Source: Anaerolineae bacterium (lineage in GTDB: Bacteria > Chloroflexota > Anaerolineae > Aggregatilineales > UBA3940). Taken from it: a DNA stretch of 64,000 nt. Positions 44,601 through 51,475 of the stretch are shown here, piece by piece. The position numbers and the translations under genes are program-made. Each line of letters opens with the position of its first letter. Positions within the stretch are counted from its first letter, which is position 1. The stretch spans positions 62,001 to 126,000 of the forward strand of contig JAFGOY010000061.1 in NCBI GenBank assembly GCA_016926255.1, in the 5' to 3' direction. The notes below the pieces were generated by a model. That model worked only from the letters and a program-made list of their open reading frames with translations, made no database searches and was not told where the DNA came from.

Positions 44601-44867
44601 CAGCCGGTAGCTGCCGCCAGAATACCCGATCCAGCTCCGCAGTTCGAGACAGCTCAACACGGTGGGCAGCAGAACGAATATCGAGATGAAATAGGTCCAT
44701 TCCGCACTCTGGGAGAACCTGGCGACCGGGCCGAGCAGCCCAAAGACTCCGATCACCAGCCACATCCCGATCCCCATCAGTAAGATGGCAGGCTGGCGAA
44801 GGCGGAAACTGCGCCGCAGGGAGATCAGCGAGGCTGCGGGCTTGTGATCGGTTGGTGTGGATGACAT
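41604..44867 (-). CDS. APC-type permease fused to two universal-stress domains and a DUF389 domain
   Basis: This 1087-residue membrane protein joins three known parts. Residues about 18-470 form a 12-helix amino acid/polyamine/cation (APC) permease. About 479-615 and 619-750 are two cytosolic universal stress protein domains, with IVPVAGGPHAPRAAELALAL near 623 marking the second. About 789-966 is a DUF389 membrane domain (IIGAMLVAPLMSPIVAASLG near 810). The C-terminal 90 residues form a soluble domain resembling BON-like units. Permease-USP fusions are known in archaea and bacteria; the added DUF389 is unusual. USP domains may sense nucleotide or stress and gate transport. ATG 44867 has AAAGG 8 nt upstream; the frame is open to 44945 but without a ribosome-binding site. 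Substrate unknown. Confidence 0.88.
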   Translation of the reverse strand: MSSTPTDHKPAASLISLRRSFRLRQPAILLMGIGMWLVIGVFGLLGPVARFSQSAEWTYFISIFVLLPTVLSCLELRSWIGYSGGSYRLIKAAERNDFTFFAGWVHILGWAGLSAYLVQLFAQYTGRLIVLVTGWSIDSSLLTAGLIALPLLFFVLTNTIGSRPPWKLGIWLISSVIVGLVVLLATLSFHWTGQPVNAAADLSTQDHFFYTVVLLLVGQWAIELLSETGDRRKRTPRTALLLLFGGALIGGTLALVSTPLARETLAALKQQDLADTLYLAALAERLLPGYGELITLIMGSLVAAISWQVLALIMLRRFQVIGLAGWIPGWLRRSYTTFDTPALLIIFQALVTAVALLAGEGLVMLLGGRVDVILIYALVASMSILLLQLGVNIAAIMLGKHARAEDRAFRLPLYPIIPATGAAISFLLLVAISWEVLIVGLLWIGLGALIYWQGGLERMRTSQLGRTVFQDAPDITSDFPVVVPVANPETAADLVAFGAAIARKNNGHVSVVQVLEVPDQLPLDSERVQAQQALDLLERVLEEGEQYGVPIEGVTRLSRSISQGILDTVAEESAKALILGWNAREMIAAHRSLGPILDELLENAPCDVIVVRGQWQHKPSQVIVPVAGGPHAPRAAELALALTAESGGMVTLLNIAREIDGGSAVETGIRLVNRLRDELSDPDRVLPRVLQARSALAGILEASQDQDIILLGASEAGILDRTYFGHLPWEVARNTKQMVALVRGYTGFTNLLARRTWQFFTNLLPTLVSEEQVELYQHLRAAARPNINYFVLITLSAVIATLGLLLNSPAVIIGAMLVAPLMSPIVAASLGIVTGDGRTLGNALTSTLQGVLAAIFIAVIFTLISPLSHASPEVLARTQPNLLDLLVALASGMAGAYAIARKEVGEALPGVAIAAALMPPVCTIGIGIALGSAAISMGALLLFVTNLVAIIFSSAVVFLLLGVRPPQLPQRQRWLRQGLIVSISSLFILSVPLCGVLYNAAEEDQIKGRANQEIQQIVSTWEGTELIDLNIDVTRQSVSINGTLYATGDLPSLDIDALEDTLGKELDREVTIELIAIQGTTIESPAP

Positions 44868-44932
44868 CAGGCGGCCTTTCCCATCCTTAAAGAGCTGTAA
44901 AAATATGAGTCCGCATTTTTCGATCCCTAAAT

Positions 44933-44954
44933 CCCCTCTCCTCATGGCGAGGGG
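44933..44954 (-). other. CCCCTC/GAGGGG stem-loop upstream of the permease fusion
   Basis: CCCCTC (44933-44938) and GAGGGG (44949-44954) flank a 10-nt loop, 66 nt before the permease-fusion start. Similar CCCTC/GAGGG palindromes are common dispersed intergenic elements in bacteria, but only one copy is visible here. Confidence 0.4.
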
Positions 44955-45134
44955 ACTTAAGCCCTTATTTTGCCTGTATACGGAAATTGCGGCGTTATTT
45001 CTTTACAACCAATAACCACTAACGATAATGGCCGGTTGGTTGTCTTTCTCAGGGGATACCATACAGCAAGCAATGGGGTGTGTCAACGAATTGCCAATAT
45101 GATGTCATATCAATTGGTCGGGGCCGCCTTGAGG

Positions 45135-45860
45135 CTAAAGCAGCGTCTTGAGTTTTGCCAGCAGGTGTTGTTTCGACGCTGCACCGACGATACGGTCTAC
45201 TACCGCACCATTCTGAATGAACAGCATGGTGGGGATTCCCTGCACGCCATATCGACCGGCGAAATGCGGATTCTCGTCGACGTTCAATTTTGCGATTCGA
45301 AGCCTTCCGCCGAATTCCTTTGCTAACTGGTCGAGAATGGGGGCCACCATCCGGCAGGGGGCACACCAGGGTGCCCAGAAATCGACAAGGACCGGGATGG
45401 GCGATTTCAAAACCTGCTGCTCAAAAGTCGCATCAGTGACCATTACCGGTCGGCCGTCGTATGCCGGACGGCTGCCGCCGGGTGTATCTGGCGAGCGGTG
45501 GGACTTCTTTTCCCTGATGGGTTCTGGCCCATTTCCGAGCAGATAGTCAGCGTAGCGATTGATCTCGGCGGCCTTTGGATTGTCAGCGCGGGTGACTTCT
45601 TTACCATCCCTGACGCCGATTAGGGTGATGGTGCCCGTGAGACCAAACTGGTTCGCGGCAATGGGATTATCCTGCCAGTTTATCTTGGCGATGATCAATG
45701 TCCCGGCTTTCGTTTTTGCGAGATCGATCATCGCCTGGCTGAGGGGTTCAGGCAGCGATTTGCCATCCCAGAAAAGAATGAGGCTTGGGATTGGTGCAGC
45801 GAGCAGGCGGTCGAGACTTTGATCGTTTGAAATAATGGGTGCATCAAAAGCACGGATCAC
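45135..45860 (-). CDS. Double thioredoxin-like protein, only the second domain has CxxC
   Basis: This 241-residue cytosolic protein has two thioredoxin-fold halves. The C-terminal half (about 135-241) carries FWAPWCAPCRMVAP with active-site WCAPC near 166 and the cis-Pro GIPTM near 209, a standard thioredoxin. The N-terminal half (about 10-100) starts SLILFWDGKSLPEPLS, where the CxxC position has no Cys, so it is redox-inactive and may bind partners. The linker is basic and Gly/Pro-rich (about 100-125). It may reduce disulfides of specific targets. It stands between the permease fusion and dnaN on the minus strand with its own gap of 172 nt upstream. Confidence 0.88.
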   Translation of the reverse strand: MIRAFDAPIISNDQSLDRLLAAPIPSLILFWDGKSLPEPLSQAMIDLAKTKAGTLIIAKINWQDNPIAANQFGLTGTITLIGVRDGKEVTRADNPKAAEINRYADYLLGNGPEPIREKKSHRSPDTPGGSRPAYDGRPVMVTDATFEQQVLKSPIPVLVDFWAPWCAPCRMVAPILDQLAKEFGGRLRIAKLNVDENPHFAGRYGVQGIPTMLFIQNGAVVDRIVGAASKQHLLAKLKTLL

Positions 45861-45976
45861 GGAACTATCCTTAACATGGTCACAGTTGACGATTTTTCTG
45901 GCGGTTCACATCACTAAAGATAGCGAACGAATATTAGATCAACGATAGAAACGCATCAGTGTTTTGATATAAACGA

Positions 45977-46006
45977 CAGGAGTCCGGCTCGTTGGCCGGA
46001 CTCCTG
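45977..46006 (-). terminator. Stem-loop terminator after dnaN
   Basis: CAGGAGTCCGGC and GCCGGACTCCTG form a 12-bp stem with a 6-nt loop 26 nt after the dnaN stop. The minus-strand tail TCGTTTATATC is only moderately T-rich, so termination may be partial. Confidence 0.75.
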
Positions 46007-46032
46007 TATAGATTTTCGGCAGGCGGGGCGTC

Positions 46033-47172
46033 TTACCGCCCGATGTGCATCGGCATGATAACGTGGGTGAAACTTTCGTCGCCAACCGGCTGGATGACGC
46101 CGGGTTTGTCCGGGCGAATGGTCTTGATCACAACCTGATCCTGCGGAATGACGCTCAGGACATCGATCAGATAGCGGACGTTGAAGGCGATTTCCAGACC
46201 GTCGCCCTCGATGCTGGCATCAAGCACGACTTCGTTTTCGCCGGTTTCGGATGCCTGGGCGCGTATCCTGACGATGCCGCCCATGCCGTCCTGGGGTTCG
46301 GCTACAAAGCGGACGGTGTGATTCGCTTCACGGGCAAAAATGTCGGCGCGTTTGCAGGCACGCAGCAGGTCGGCGGTGTAGACGATGGTTCGCGTGGAAA
46401 TGTCTCGCGGGATGATCTGGCGATAATCGGGGAAGGTGCCATCGATCAGCTGCGAGGCGACATTGATACTTTCCATATGGAATAAGACCTGGGAGCGATC
46501 ACGCGGGAGAACCAGTTCGGAGAACTCTTCATCGTCCGAACTGATACGGGCCAGTTCCATCAGGGCTTTAGAGGGGATCACCATCAGGAAGCTTTCGTAG
46601 AATTCGGCTTCGATGGGTATCTCGCGGACAGACAACCGGAAGCCATCGGCGGCGGCCATGGTCAGCAGGCCGTTTTCGTAGCTGACCGAGACGCCGGTCA
46701 GGATCGGGCGGCTGTCGTCACGGGCGGCGGCGAAAGCGACCATGTTGATCGTCTCTTTCAGTAAATCCGCCGGAATGGGGAGCCGCTCGTCTTCTTCGCC
46801 GGGTTCCGGGATTGGCGGGAATTCGTAGGCATCGATCCCCTTGATGGTGGCGGTCGTCGAGCCGCAGGCGAGGTGAAGGGCGTTCGTCCTGACCGCAACT
46901 TCCAGGTCGACGCGTTCGGGTGAAAGGGTGTTGACCAGATCGCTGAGGGTGCGGGCCGGGACGGTGATCGCGCCGTCCTCCTCGACAGAAGCGCCAATCC
47001 AGGCGGTAATGCCCATATCGAGATTGGTTGCGGCCAGGCGCAGCCGCCCGTTATCCGTGGCAAGCAGCACATTGGAAAGGACCGGCAGTGTAGTGCGCGT
47101 TCCAACTGCCCGCCCGACAGTATTCAGCCCGCGTGCCAGATTATCTTGCAGGCATGAGACTTTCATACCCAT
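46033..47172 (-). CDS. dnaN: DNA polymerase III beta sliding clamp
   Basis: This 379-residue protein matches the bacterial beta clamp, which encircles DNA and holds the replicase. Diagnostic stretches are RTTLPVLSNVLLAT near 26, AAADGFRLSVRE near 172, the IDGTFPDYRQIIP segment near 241, and the C-terminal FTHVIMPMHIGR, equivalent to the conserved MPMR(L/I) end that contacts partners. Length and three-domain pattern are normal. ATG 47172 has GAGG 5 nt upstream. It is not next to dnaA or recF, and no DnaA boxes were seen, so this is not evidently the origin. A palindrome lies about 70 nt upstream. Confidence 0.97.
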   Translation of the reverse strand: MGMKVSCLQDNLARGLNTVGRAVGTRTTLPVLSNVLLATDNGRLRLAATNLDMGITAWIGASVEEDGAITVPARTLSDLVNTLSPERVDLEVAVRTNALHLACGSTTATIKGIDAYEFPPIPEPGEEDERLPIPADLLKETINMVAFAAARDDSRPILTGVSVSYENGLLTMAAADGFRLSVREIPIEAEFYESFLMVIPSKALMELARISSDDEEFSELVLPRDRSQVLFHMESINVASQLIDGTFPDYRQIIPRDISTRTIVYTADLLRACKRADIFAREANHTVRFVAEPQDGMGGIVRIRAQASETGENEVVLDASIEGDGLEIAFNVRYLIDVLSVIPQDQVVIKTIRPDKPGVIQPVGDESFTHVIMPMHIGR

Positions 47173-47243
47173 GGTAACCTCGCTTTATCTTTTATGATTC
47201 GGTCAGTTATATAGTGTCGAAATGGCAAAGTATTGCTGTGATC

Positions 47244-47261
47244 GTGCAACATATGTTGTAC
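47244..47261. promoter_or_regulatory. Palindrome in the dnaN upstream region
   Basis: GTGCAACATATGTTGTAC has a perfect 12-bp core (CAACATATGTTG) and one mismatched pair outside it. It lies between dnaN and the divergent SWIM gene in an AT-rich promoter region and could be an operator for either. The protein that binds it is unknown. Confidence 0.5.
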
Positions 47262-47430
47262 CATTACAAGGATATTATAGTATAAGTTTGTTAAAAAATG
47301 CAATAGGGCCGGTGATCATCCCCGATCACCGGTTTTTAATGCCGCCCAATTGTGACATTACCTGTCACGTCCGGGTGGTATTGTATAGATGATAGAGCGT
47401 GTATTGGAAATAAAGTTTTGTGGTGAAGTT

Positions 47431-48060
47431 ATGATGGAAAAACAAAAAGAGGTTTCACAACACGGGCTGACGGTCACGCGCGGTGGGAAATCACAGCAAG
47501 CAGCGGTACTGGTAAATCTGCTGCGCGATACAAGTATGCCCATGCTCAACTATCTGGCCGAACACTATGGTTTGTACCGCATCCCCGGCCAGTCGAAGTC
47601 GATTCTTATCGAGCGGCTGCTGCGCCAGCTTCCTGACACTGCCCTGAACCAGATAGAAAACGATCTGATCGCCGGGCGGTACGGGCACCTGTCGGTGGAC
47701 GAACTGCTGAATATTGCGCTGGTCAGCGACGCCCAGCGCAGTGGACGGGCAGGTATTCCGCGTCTCGACGATATGGACCCCGAAGAGGTCGTACTGGTTG
47801 ACAGCAGCGTCGATCGCTGGGTATATGTGATGCATGGTTATGACGTGGAGATCGACCTTGACCGGCGAAGGTTGAAGTGCGGCTGCCCATATTTCGAGTT
47901 TTCATCCCGACGACAGGCGATCTGTAAACATATTGCACGCGGGCTGACCATGATCCCCGAAGTGTATGCCCGTAAAGCCCTGATCGACCTGCTGCTCTCG
48001 CGCGAGTATGGCGGGCCGCATACACCACGCTGGGAATTCGATCACAGCCAGGCAGCGTAA
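47431..48060 (+). CDS. SWIM zinc-finger protein with SAP-like segment
   Basis: This 209-residue protein has an N-terminal helical segment resembling a SAP DNA-binding motif (LNYLAEHYGLYRIPGQSKSI near 40-59) and a C-terminal SWIM zinc finger of the form C-x-C-x(n)-C-x-H: LKCGCPYF then AICKHIARG near 165-185. SWIM fingers bind DNA or proteins. The two motifs suggest a DNA-associated protein, and it is divergent from dnaN, but a link to replication is only inference. ATG 47431 is used because GGTGAAG lies just upstream. A strong terminator follows. Confidence 0.8.
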   Translation: MMEKQKEVSQHGLTVTRGGKSQQAAVLVNLLRDTSMPMLNYLAEHYGLYRIPGQSKSILIERLLRQLPDTALNQIENDLIAGRYGHLSVDELLNIALVSDAQRSGRAGIPRLDDMDPEEVVLVDSSVDRWVYVMHGYDVEIDLDRRRLKCGCPYFEFSSRRQAICKHIARGLTMIPEVYARKALIDLLLSREYGGPHTPRWEFDHSQAA

Positions 48061-48073
48061 CCAAACTAACGAA

Positions 48074-48105
48074 AAAGCCGGATCAGCTTGAAATGATCCG
48101 GCTTT
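48074..48105. terminator. Bidirectional intrinsic terminator
   Basis: AAAGCCGGATCA and TGATCCGGCTTT form a 12-bp stem with an 8-nt loop. The minus strand continues with five T, so it mainly ends the dehydrogenase gene at 48123 and can also end the SWIM gene. Confidence 0.9.
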
Positions 48106-48122
48106 GCTGTCTTCCTGCGAGA

Positions 48123-49196
48123 TTACTCGCCAAGCGAATCCCACACCTCAAGTTTTCCTTTGACCCGCTTGATGACTTCATCGGTGAAATCAGAGGTGCT
48201 GGTCTGCCCACCGAGATCAGGAGTTCTGATCCCATCGTAGACGGCTTCGAAACACGACTCGTAAATCGCCCTGCTCGCAGCAGTGCCCGCATTGGTGCGC
48301 AGATTACGTAATAAGGCTGCCCCGGCGAGGATCATCGCCATCGGGTTGGCGATATTCTTCCCTTCGAGCATGGGGGCAGTGCCGTGCGGCGCTTCTGTGA
48401 TGATAGTCTTGACTCTGAAATCCTCATCGAGGGCCAGCACAGCCGATTCTGCCCCGGCAATCGTACCAAACATCTTGAGGATCAGGTCGCTGATCGTATC
48501 ACCATCGCGGTTGAGGGCCGGGATCACCAGCGCTTCGCCAGAGGTTTCTAAAAGAAGGGCGTAGGTTGCATCGATCAGGTGCAGGTTATAGCGGACATCG
48601 GGATATCGTTCATGAGCGGCATCCAACTCTTCTTTGAACATTCCTTCGTACACCGGGCTGACGGTATATTTCGGGCCGCCAAAGACTGTTGCCGAATTTC
48701 GCTGTGCATAACGGAAGGTGTACTCGGCGACCGCCCGGCAGGTGCGGCGAGAGATGCGGCGGGTGCTGTAGGCAATCTCATCAAGCCCTTCACCCTCGCG
48801 CCACTCTTTGGCATTGTATGCACCATCGACGGCCATCCTGACGACGGCAATCGGCGCGTGAACGCCCGCTACAGGCCGAATGTGAGGGATGCGCCGCCCA
48901 ATGCGCAGAATCACCTGGGCACCGATCAATTCACGAAGCAGTGCGTTTGGGCTGCCCACGTCGTCGGAATCGCCGGGGGTGATCGTCGCTGCCTTGATCG
49001 CATAACCGGCTTTTTTGATTTGTTCACTGGCGTCATAGACAACCTGGTTACCGGTCGCCCGGCGATTTTCAAGTGAGAGGTCGAATCTCTTGAAAGAAAG
49101 ATCACAGCGGGTGACTTCGGGATCGAGCGTGCGGAGAGCTTCTTCCAGAAGCTCCTGTCCGGTCTGATCCCCGTCGAGCACAACTATCGTGGTCAT
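48123..49196 (-). CDS. Isocitrate/isopropylmalate dehydrogenase family protein, divergent
   Basis: This 357-residue protein has the beta-decarboxylating dehydrogenase fold. It keeps LDGDQTGQELLEEAL at the start, GVHAPIAVVRM near 111, the metal/NAD region NRDGDTISDLILKMFGTIAGAES near 231-253 and the signature EAPHGTAPMLEGKNIANPMAM near 269. However, the usual substrate motif RENTE is replaced by RMAVDGAYNAKEW near 120. It probably oxidises a 2-hydroxy acid with NAD(P), but the substrate may differ from isocitrate or 3-isopropylmalate. No leucine or TCA genes are adjacent. It is followed by a terminator. Confidence 0.8.
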   Translation of the reverse strand: MTTIVVLDGDQTGQELLEEALRTLDPEVTRCDLSFKRFDLSLENRRATGNQVVYDASEQIKKAGYAIKAATITPGDSDDVGSPNALLRELIGAQVILRIGRRIPHIRPVAGVHAPIAVVRMAVDGAYNAKEWREGEGLDEIAYSTRRISRRTCRAVAEYTFRYAQRNSATVFGGPKYTVSPVYEGMFKEELDAAHERYPDVRYNLHLIDATYALLLETSGEALVIPALNRDGDTISDLILKMFGTIAGAESAVLALDEDFRVKTIITEAPHGTAPMLEGKNIANPMAMILAGAALLRNLRTNAGTAASRAIYESCFEAVYDGIRTPDLGGQTSTSDFTDEVIKRVKGKLEVWDSLGE

Positions 49197-49283
49197 AATA
49201 CAACCCTATTTGTTCAAAATGAAAAGCAGGCTACTAATAAGCGATTATTGTAGCCTGCCCAACAGCCAGAATACGAATTAACG

Positions 49284-50369
49284 TTACTTACCGATAAACT
49301 CGTCCAGGCCAGCCAGCACTTCTTCCAGGGTTTCGGGCTGCATATCGCCCATGTGGGCAATGCGGAACGTCTCACCCTTGATCTTCCCGTAGCCCTTGTC
49401 CATAGCGAAACCCTTCTCCGCCATGAATGCTTCCATTTCGAACACATCGATGCCAAGCGTGTTCTTGATGCAGGTTACTGTCGGTGAGCGGAAGCCTTCC
49501 GCCGCGTACAGCTCGAAACCGCGATCCTGCGCCCATTCGATGGTGCGATCCCGCATCTGAAGATGGCGTGCCCACCGATTTTCCAATCCTTCGGCCAGGA
49601 CATCGTCAAGCTGCTGGTTGGCGGCAAACATAATCGAGATCGGAGGCGTGGTGGGAGTATTGTCTTTCGCGAGGTTTTTTTCCAGCGTCAGAAAATCGAA
49701 GTAGTAACCTCTAAATTCGATCTGCTCTGCACGTGCCAGGACACGGTCGCTTACAGCGCCAAAAGCCATGCCCGGCGATAGAGCGAAGGCTTTCTGTGAG
49801 GAAGTCAGGGCAACGTCAACCTTCCAGTCGTCGGTGCGAAGTTCTGCACCCAGAACACCGCTGACGGTATCGAGCAGAAACAGGGTGTCCTCGTACCGAC
49901 TGATAACCTCGCCGATTTCTTTGACCGGGCTGACAACCCCGGTGCTCGTTTCGCTGTGTACGAGACAAACGGCATCATAGTGATCGTTCTTAAGCGCGTC
50001 CTCAACCAGATCAGGGGTGACCCCCTCACCCCAATTCACGGAGAGTACGTCGACCTGCTTGCCGTTGGCGCGGCTTACGTCTGCCCAACGATTACTGAAT
50101 GCCCCGTTGGTGAGATGCAGGACTTTTCTGTCATCGCGGACACAACAGCGTGATGTGGCTTCCCATAGACCCGATCCCGACGAGGTGCTGACATAAACAC
50201 GGTTCTCAGTCAGGAATGCCTGTTTAAGTTTTGCCTGTAGTTCAGAAAATAACTTTTTGAATTCGCCTGAACGGTGCCCAATCATCCACTGGGACTGTGC
50301 TTCGAGAATCTCTTTGCGAATCTCGATCGGTCCAGGAATCATCAGCCGCTTGTGATCGACGCCACTCAT
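49284..50369 (-). CDS. Class V aminotransferase (alanine/serine-glyoxylate type)
   Basis: This 361-residue PLP enzyme of fold type I class V starts RLMIPGPIEIRKEILEAQ, the typical substrate-binding N-end of alanine-glyoxylate and serine-glyoxylate aminotransferases. The PLP lysine lies in LTSSQKAFALSPG near 193 and the PLP-binding Asp in LLDTVSGVLGAE near 165. It could make glycine from glyoxylate with serine or alanine as donor; phosphonopyruvate relatives are an alternative. The ATG at 50369 has AAGGAGG upstream, a strong site. It lies 87 nt upstream of the dehydrogenase gene on the same strand, so the two may be co-transcribed. Confidence 0.9.
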   Translation of the reverse strand: MSGVDHKRLMIPGPIEIRKEILEAQSQWMIGHRSGEFKKLFSELQAKLKQAFLTENRVYVSTSSGSGLWEATSRCCVRDDRKVLHLTNGAFSNRWADVSRANGKQVDVLSVNWGEGVTPDLVEDALKNDHYDAVCLVHSETSTGVVSPVKEIGEVISRYEDTLFLLDTVSGVLGAELRTDDWKVDVALTSSQKAFALSPGMAFGAVSDRVLARAEQIEFRGYYFDFLTLEKNLAKDNTPTTPPISIMFAANQQLDDVLAEGLENRWARHLQMRDRTIEWAQDRGFELYAAEGFRSPTVTCIKNTLGIDVFEMEAFMAEKGFAMDKGYGKIKGETFRIAHMGDMQPETLEEVLAGLDEFIGK

Positions 50370-50516
50370 GAGTTCCTCCTTGTGAAAAAAAGCCCGCAGA
50401 ATAAAGGTAGATCAAGCAGGAAAAATACCCCACTTCAGCCAATAGAACAATGAGAAATGTCAAGATTATTAGTGCCATATTTCACAAAGAGGCACAAAAG
50501 GTCAGTTGACAACATA

Positions 50517-50552
50517 AAAGGGAGACTGAGATATTCCCAATAGTCTCCCTTT
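50517..50552 (-). terminator. Intrinsic terminator after the RRM gene
   Basis: AAAGGGAGACT (50517-50527) and AGTCTCCCTTT (50542-50552) form an 11-bp stem with a 14-nt loop, followed on the minus strand by TATGTTG, 22 nt after the RRM stop. Confidence 0.85.
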
Positions 50553-50574
50553 GGTTTTCGTCTGCCAGTGTGAA

Positions 50575-50862
50575 TTAGCGGCGGTTGTAATCCTGCTGCC
50601 GAGGACGTCGTTCGGCGCGGGGGCGGGCAAGGTCGACTTTAATTGTTCTGCCGCCAAATGCTGTGCCATTGAGCCCATTCATTGCGGCGACAGCATCTTC
50701 CTCAGTGGTCATTGTGACAAAGCCAAATCCCTTTGAAAGCCCTGTTTCGCGGTCAGTTATAATTGCAATTTCCTGAACATCACCATATTCACCAAAATAC
50801 TCGCGGAGTTGTTCGTCAGTTGTGGAATAGGGCAAGTTGCCAACATATAGACGGTTCTGCAT
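50575..50862 (-). CDS. RRM-type RNA-binding protein
   Basis: This 95-residue protein is a single RNA-recognition motif with RNP2 LYVGNLP at 5-11 and RNP1 KGFGFVTM at 44-51, and a short basic tail (RPRAERRPRQQDYNRR). The aromatic residues that stack on RNA are in place. Such Rbp proteins occur in cyanobacteria and Chloroflexota and are often linked to cold response or mRNA handling, though nothing here shows that directly. It is single-gene, with a hairpin in its 5' leader (50906-50922) and its own terminator. Confidence 0.95.
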   Translation of the reverse strand: MQNRLYVGNLPYSTTDEQLREYFGEYGDVQEIAIITDRETGLSKGFGFVTMTTEEDAVAAMNGLNGTAFGGRTIKVDLARPRAERRPRQQDYNRR

Positions 50863-51475
50863 TTTAGCTTAGGTCCTTTTCATTGATGCCGGTCAATCGT
50901 ATCACCTCGCCGGGCGGGCGAGTATCGCTAGGTAACAAGCGGGGAGCGGTTCCCCTGGTTTCATTGTTCTTCTTGTTTTCCAGGTTACCTTATCTGGCAC
51001 AAGCGAAGGTCCCGGTGCGGCATACTTGTGTCCCTATTCTCACTCCTTATTTTTTCCAATGGCGCGGCTCGAAAATGCCTATATGCAGTGTAGTGGAATT
51101 TGTACAAATAGGCCAGTTCGGTGATCGCGCGGAACTATTCGTCCCGGTGCTGATATTTGATTCGGGAAAAAACCGCCGAATTGCTAAAAGCGACCAGCGA
51201 AATGCCCGGCGTTCGCGGCACCGAGGGATGTTTGAACTACTACCCGGATGACAAAGCTCACAATTTTCTAAAAATCGTGTTAAAAAACGGGGAGAGGAAC
51301 AACTTATAGCTTTACGTCCCGCTCAAATGCGGTACAATTGTCCAGGCACCGCTAGATTTGCCAACCCGGTTGTGCAATTGTCTCATTAATGCACTCCAGA
51401 GGCACACTTGCCAGTTCATTAAATCCGATGGGATAAACTAAAGGTCGATCCTTCCAATGAGAGGAGTTTTAAAAT
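50863..51475. promoter_or_regulatory. 613-nt divergent intergenic region between RRM and ppdK genes
   Basis: No gene is convincing here; an open plus-strand frame at 50883-51251 has no ribosome-binding site or recognisable motif. A stem CTCGCC/GGCGAG (50906-50911 with 50917-50922) lies in the RRM leader, 44 nt before its start. A sigma70-like promoter for ppdK is at 51311-51338: TTTACG, 16 nt, TACAAT. The ppdK ribosome-binding site GAGAGGAG is at about 51460. Confidence 0.6.

Noticed and set aside
46033-47430. Replication origin next to dnaN
   Set aside because: No dnaA, recF or DnaA-box cluster is visible in this region.
50883-51251. Possible 122-residue gene in the RRM-ppdK gap
   Set aside because: No ribosome-binding site, no motif, and a composition rich in Arg/Pro/Phe typical of non-coding frames.
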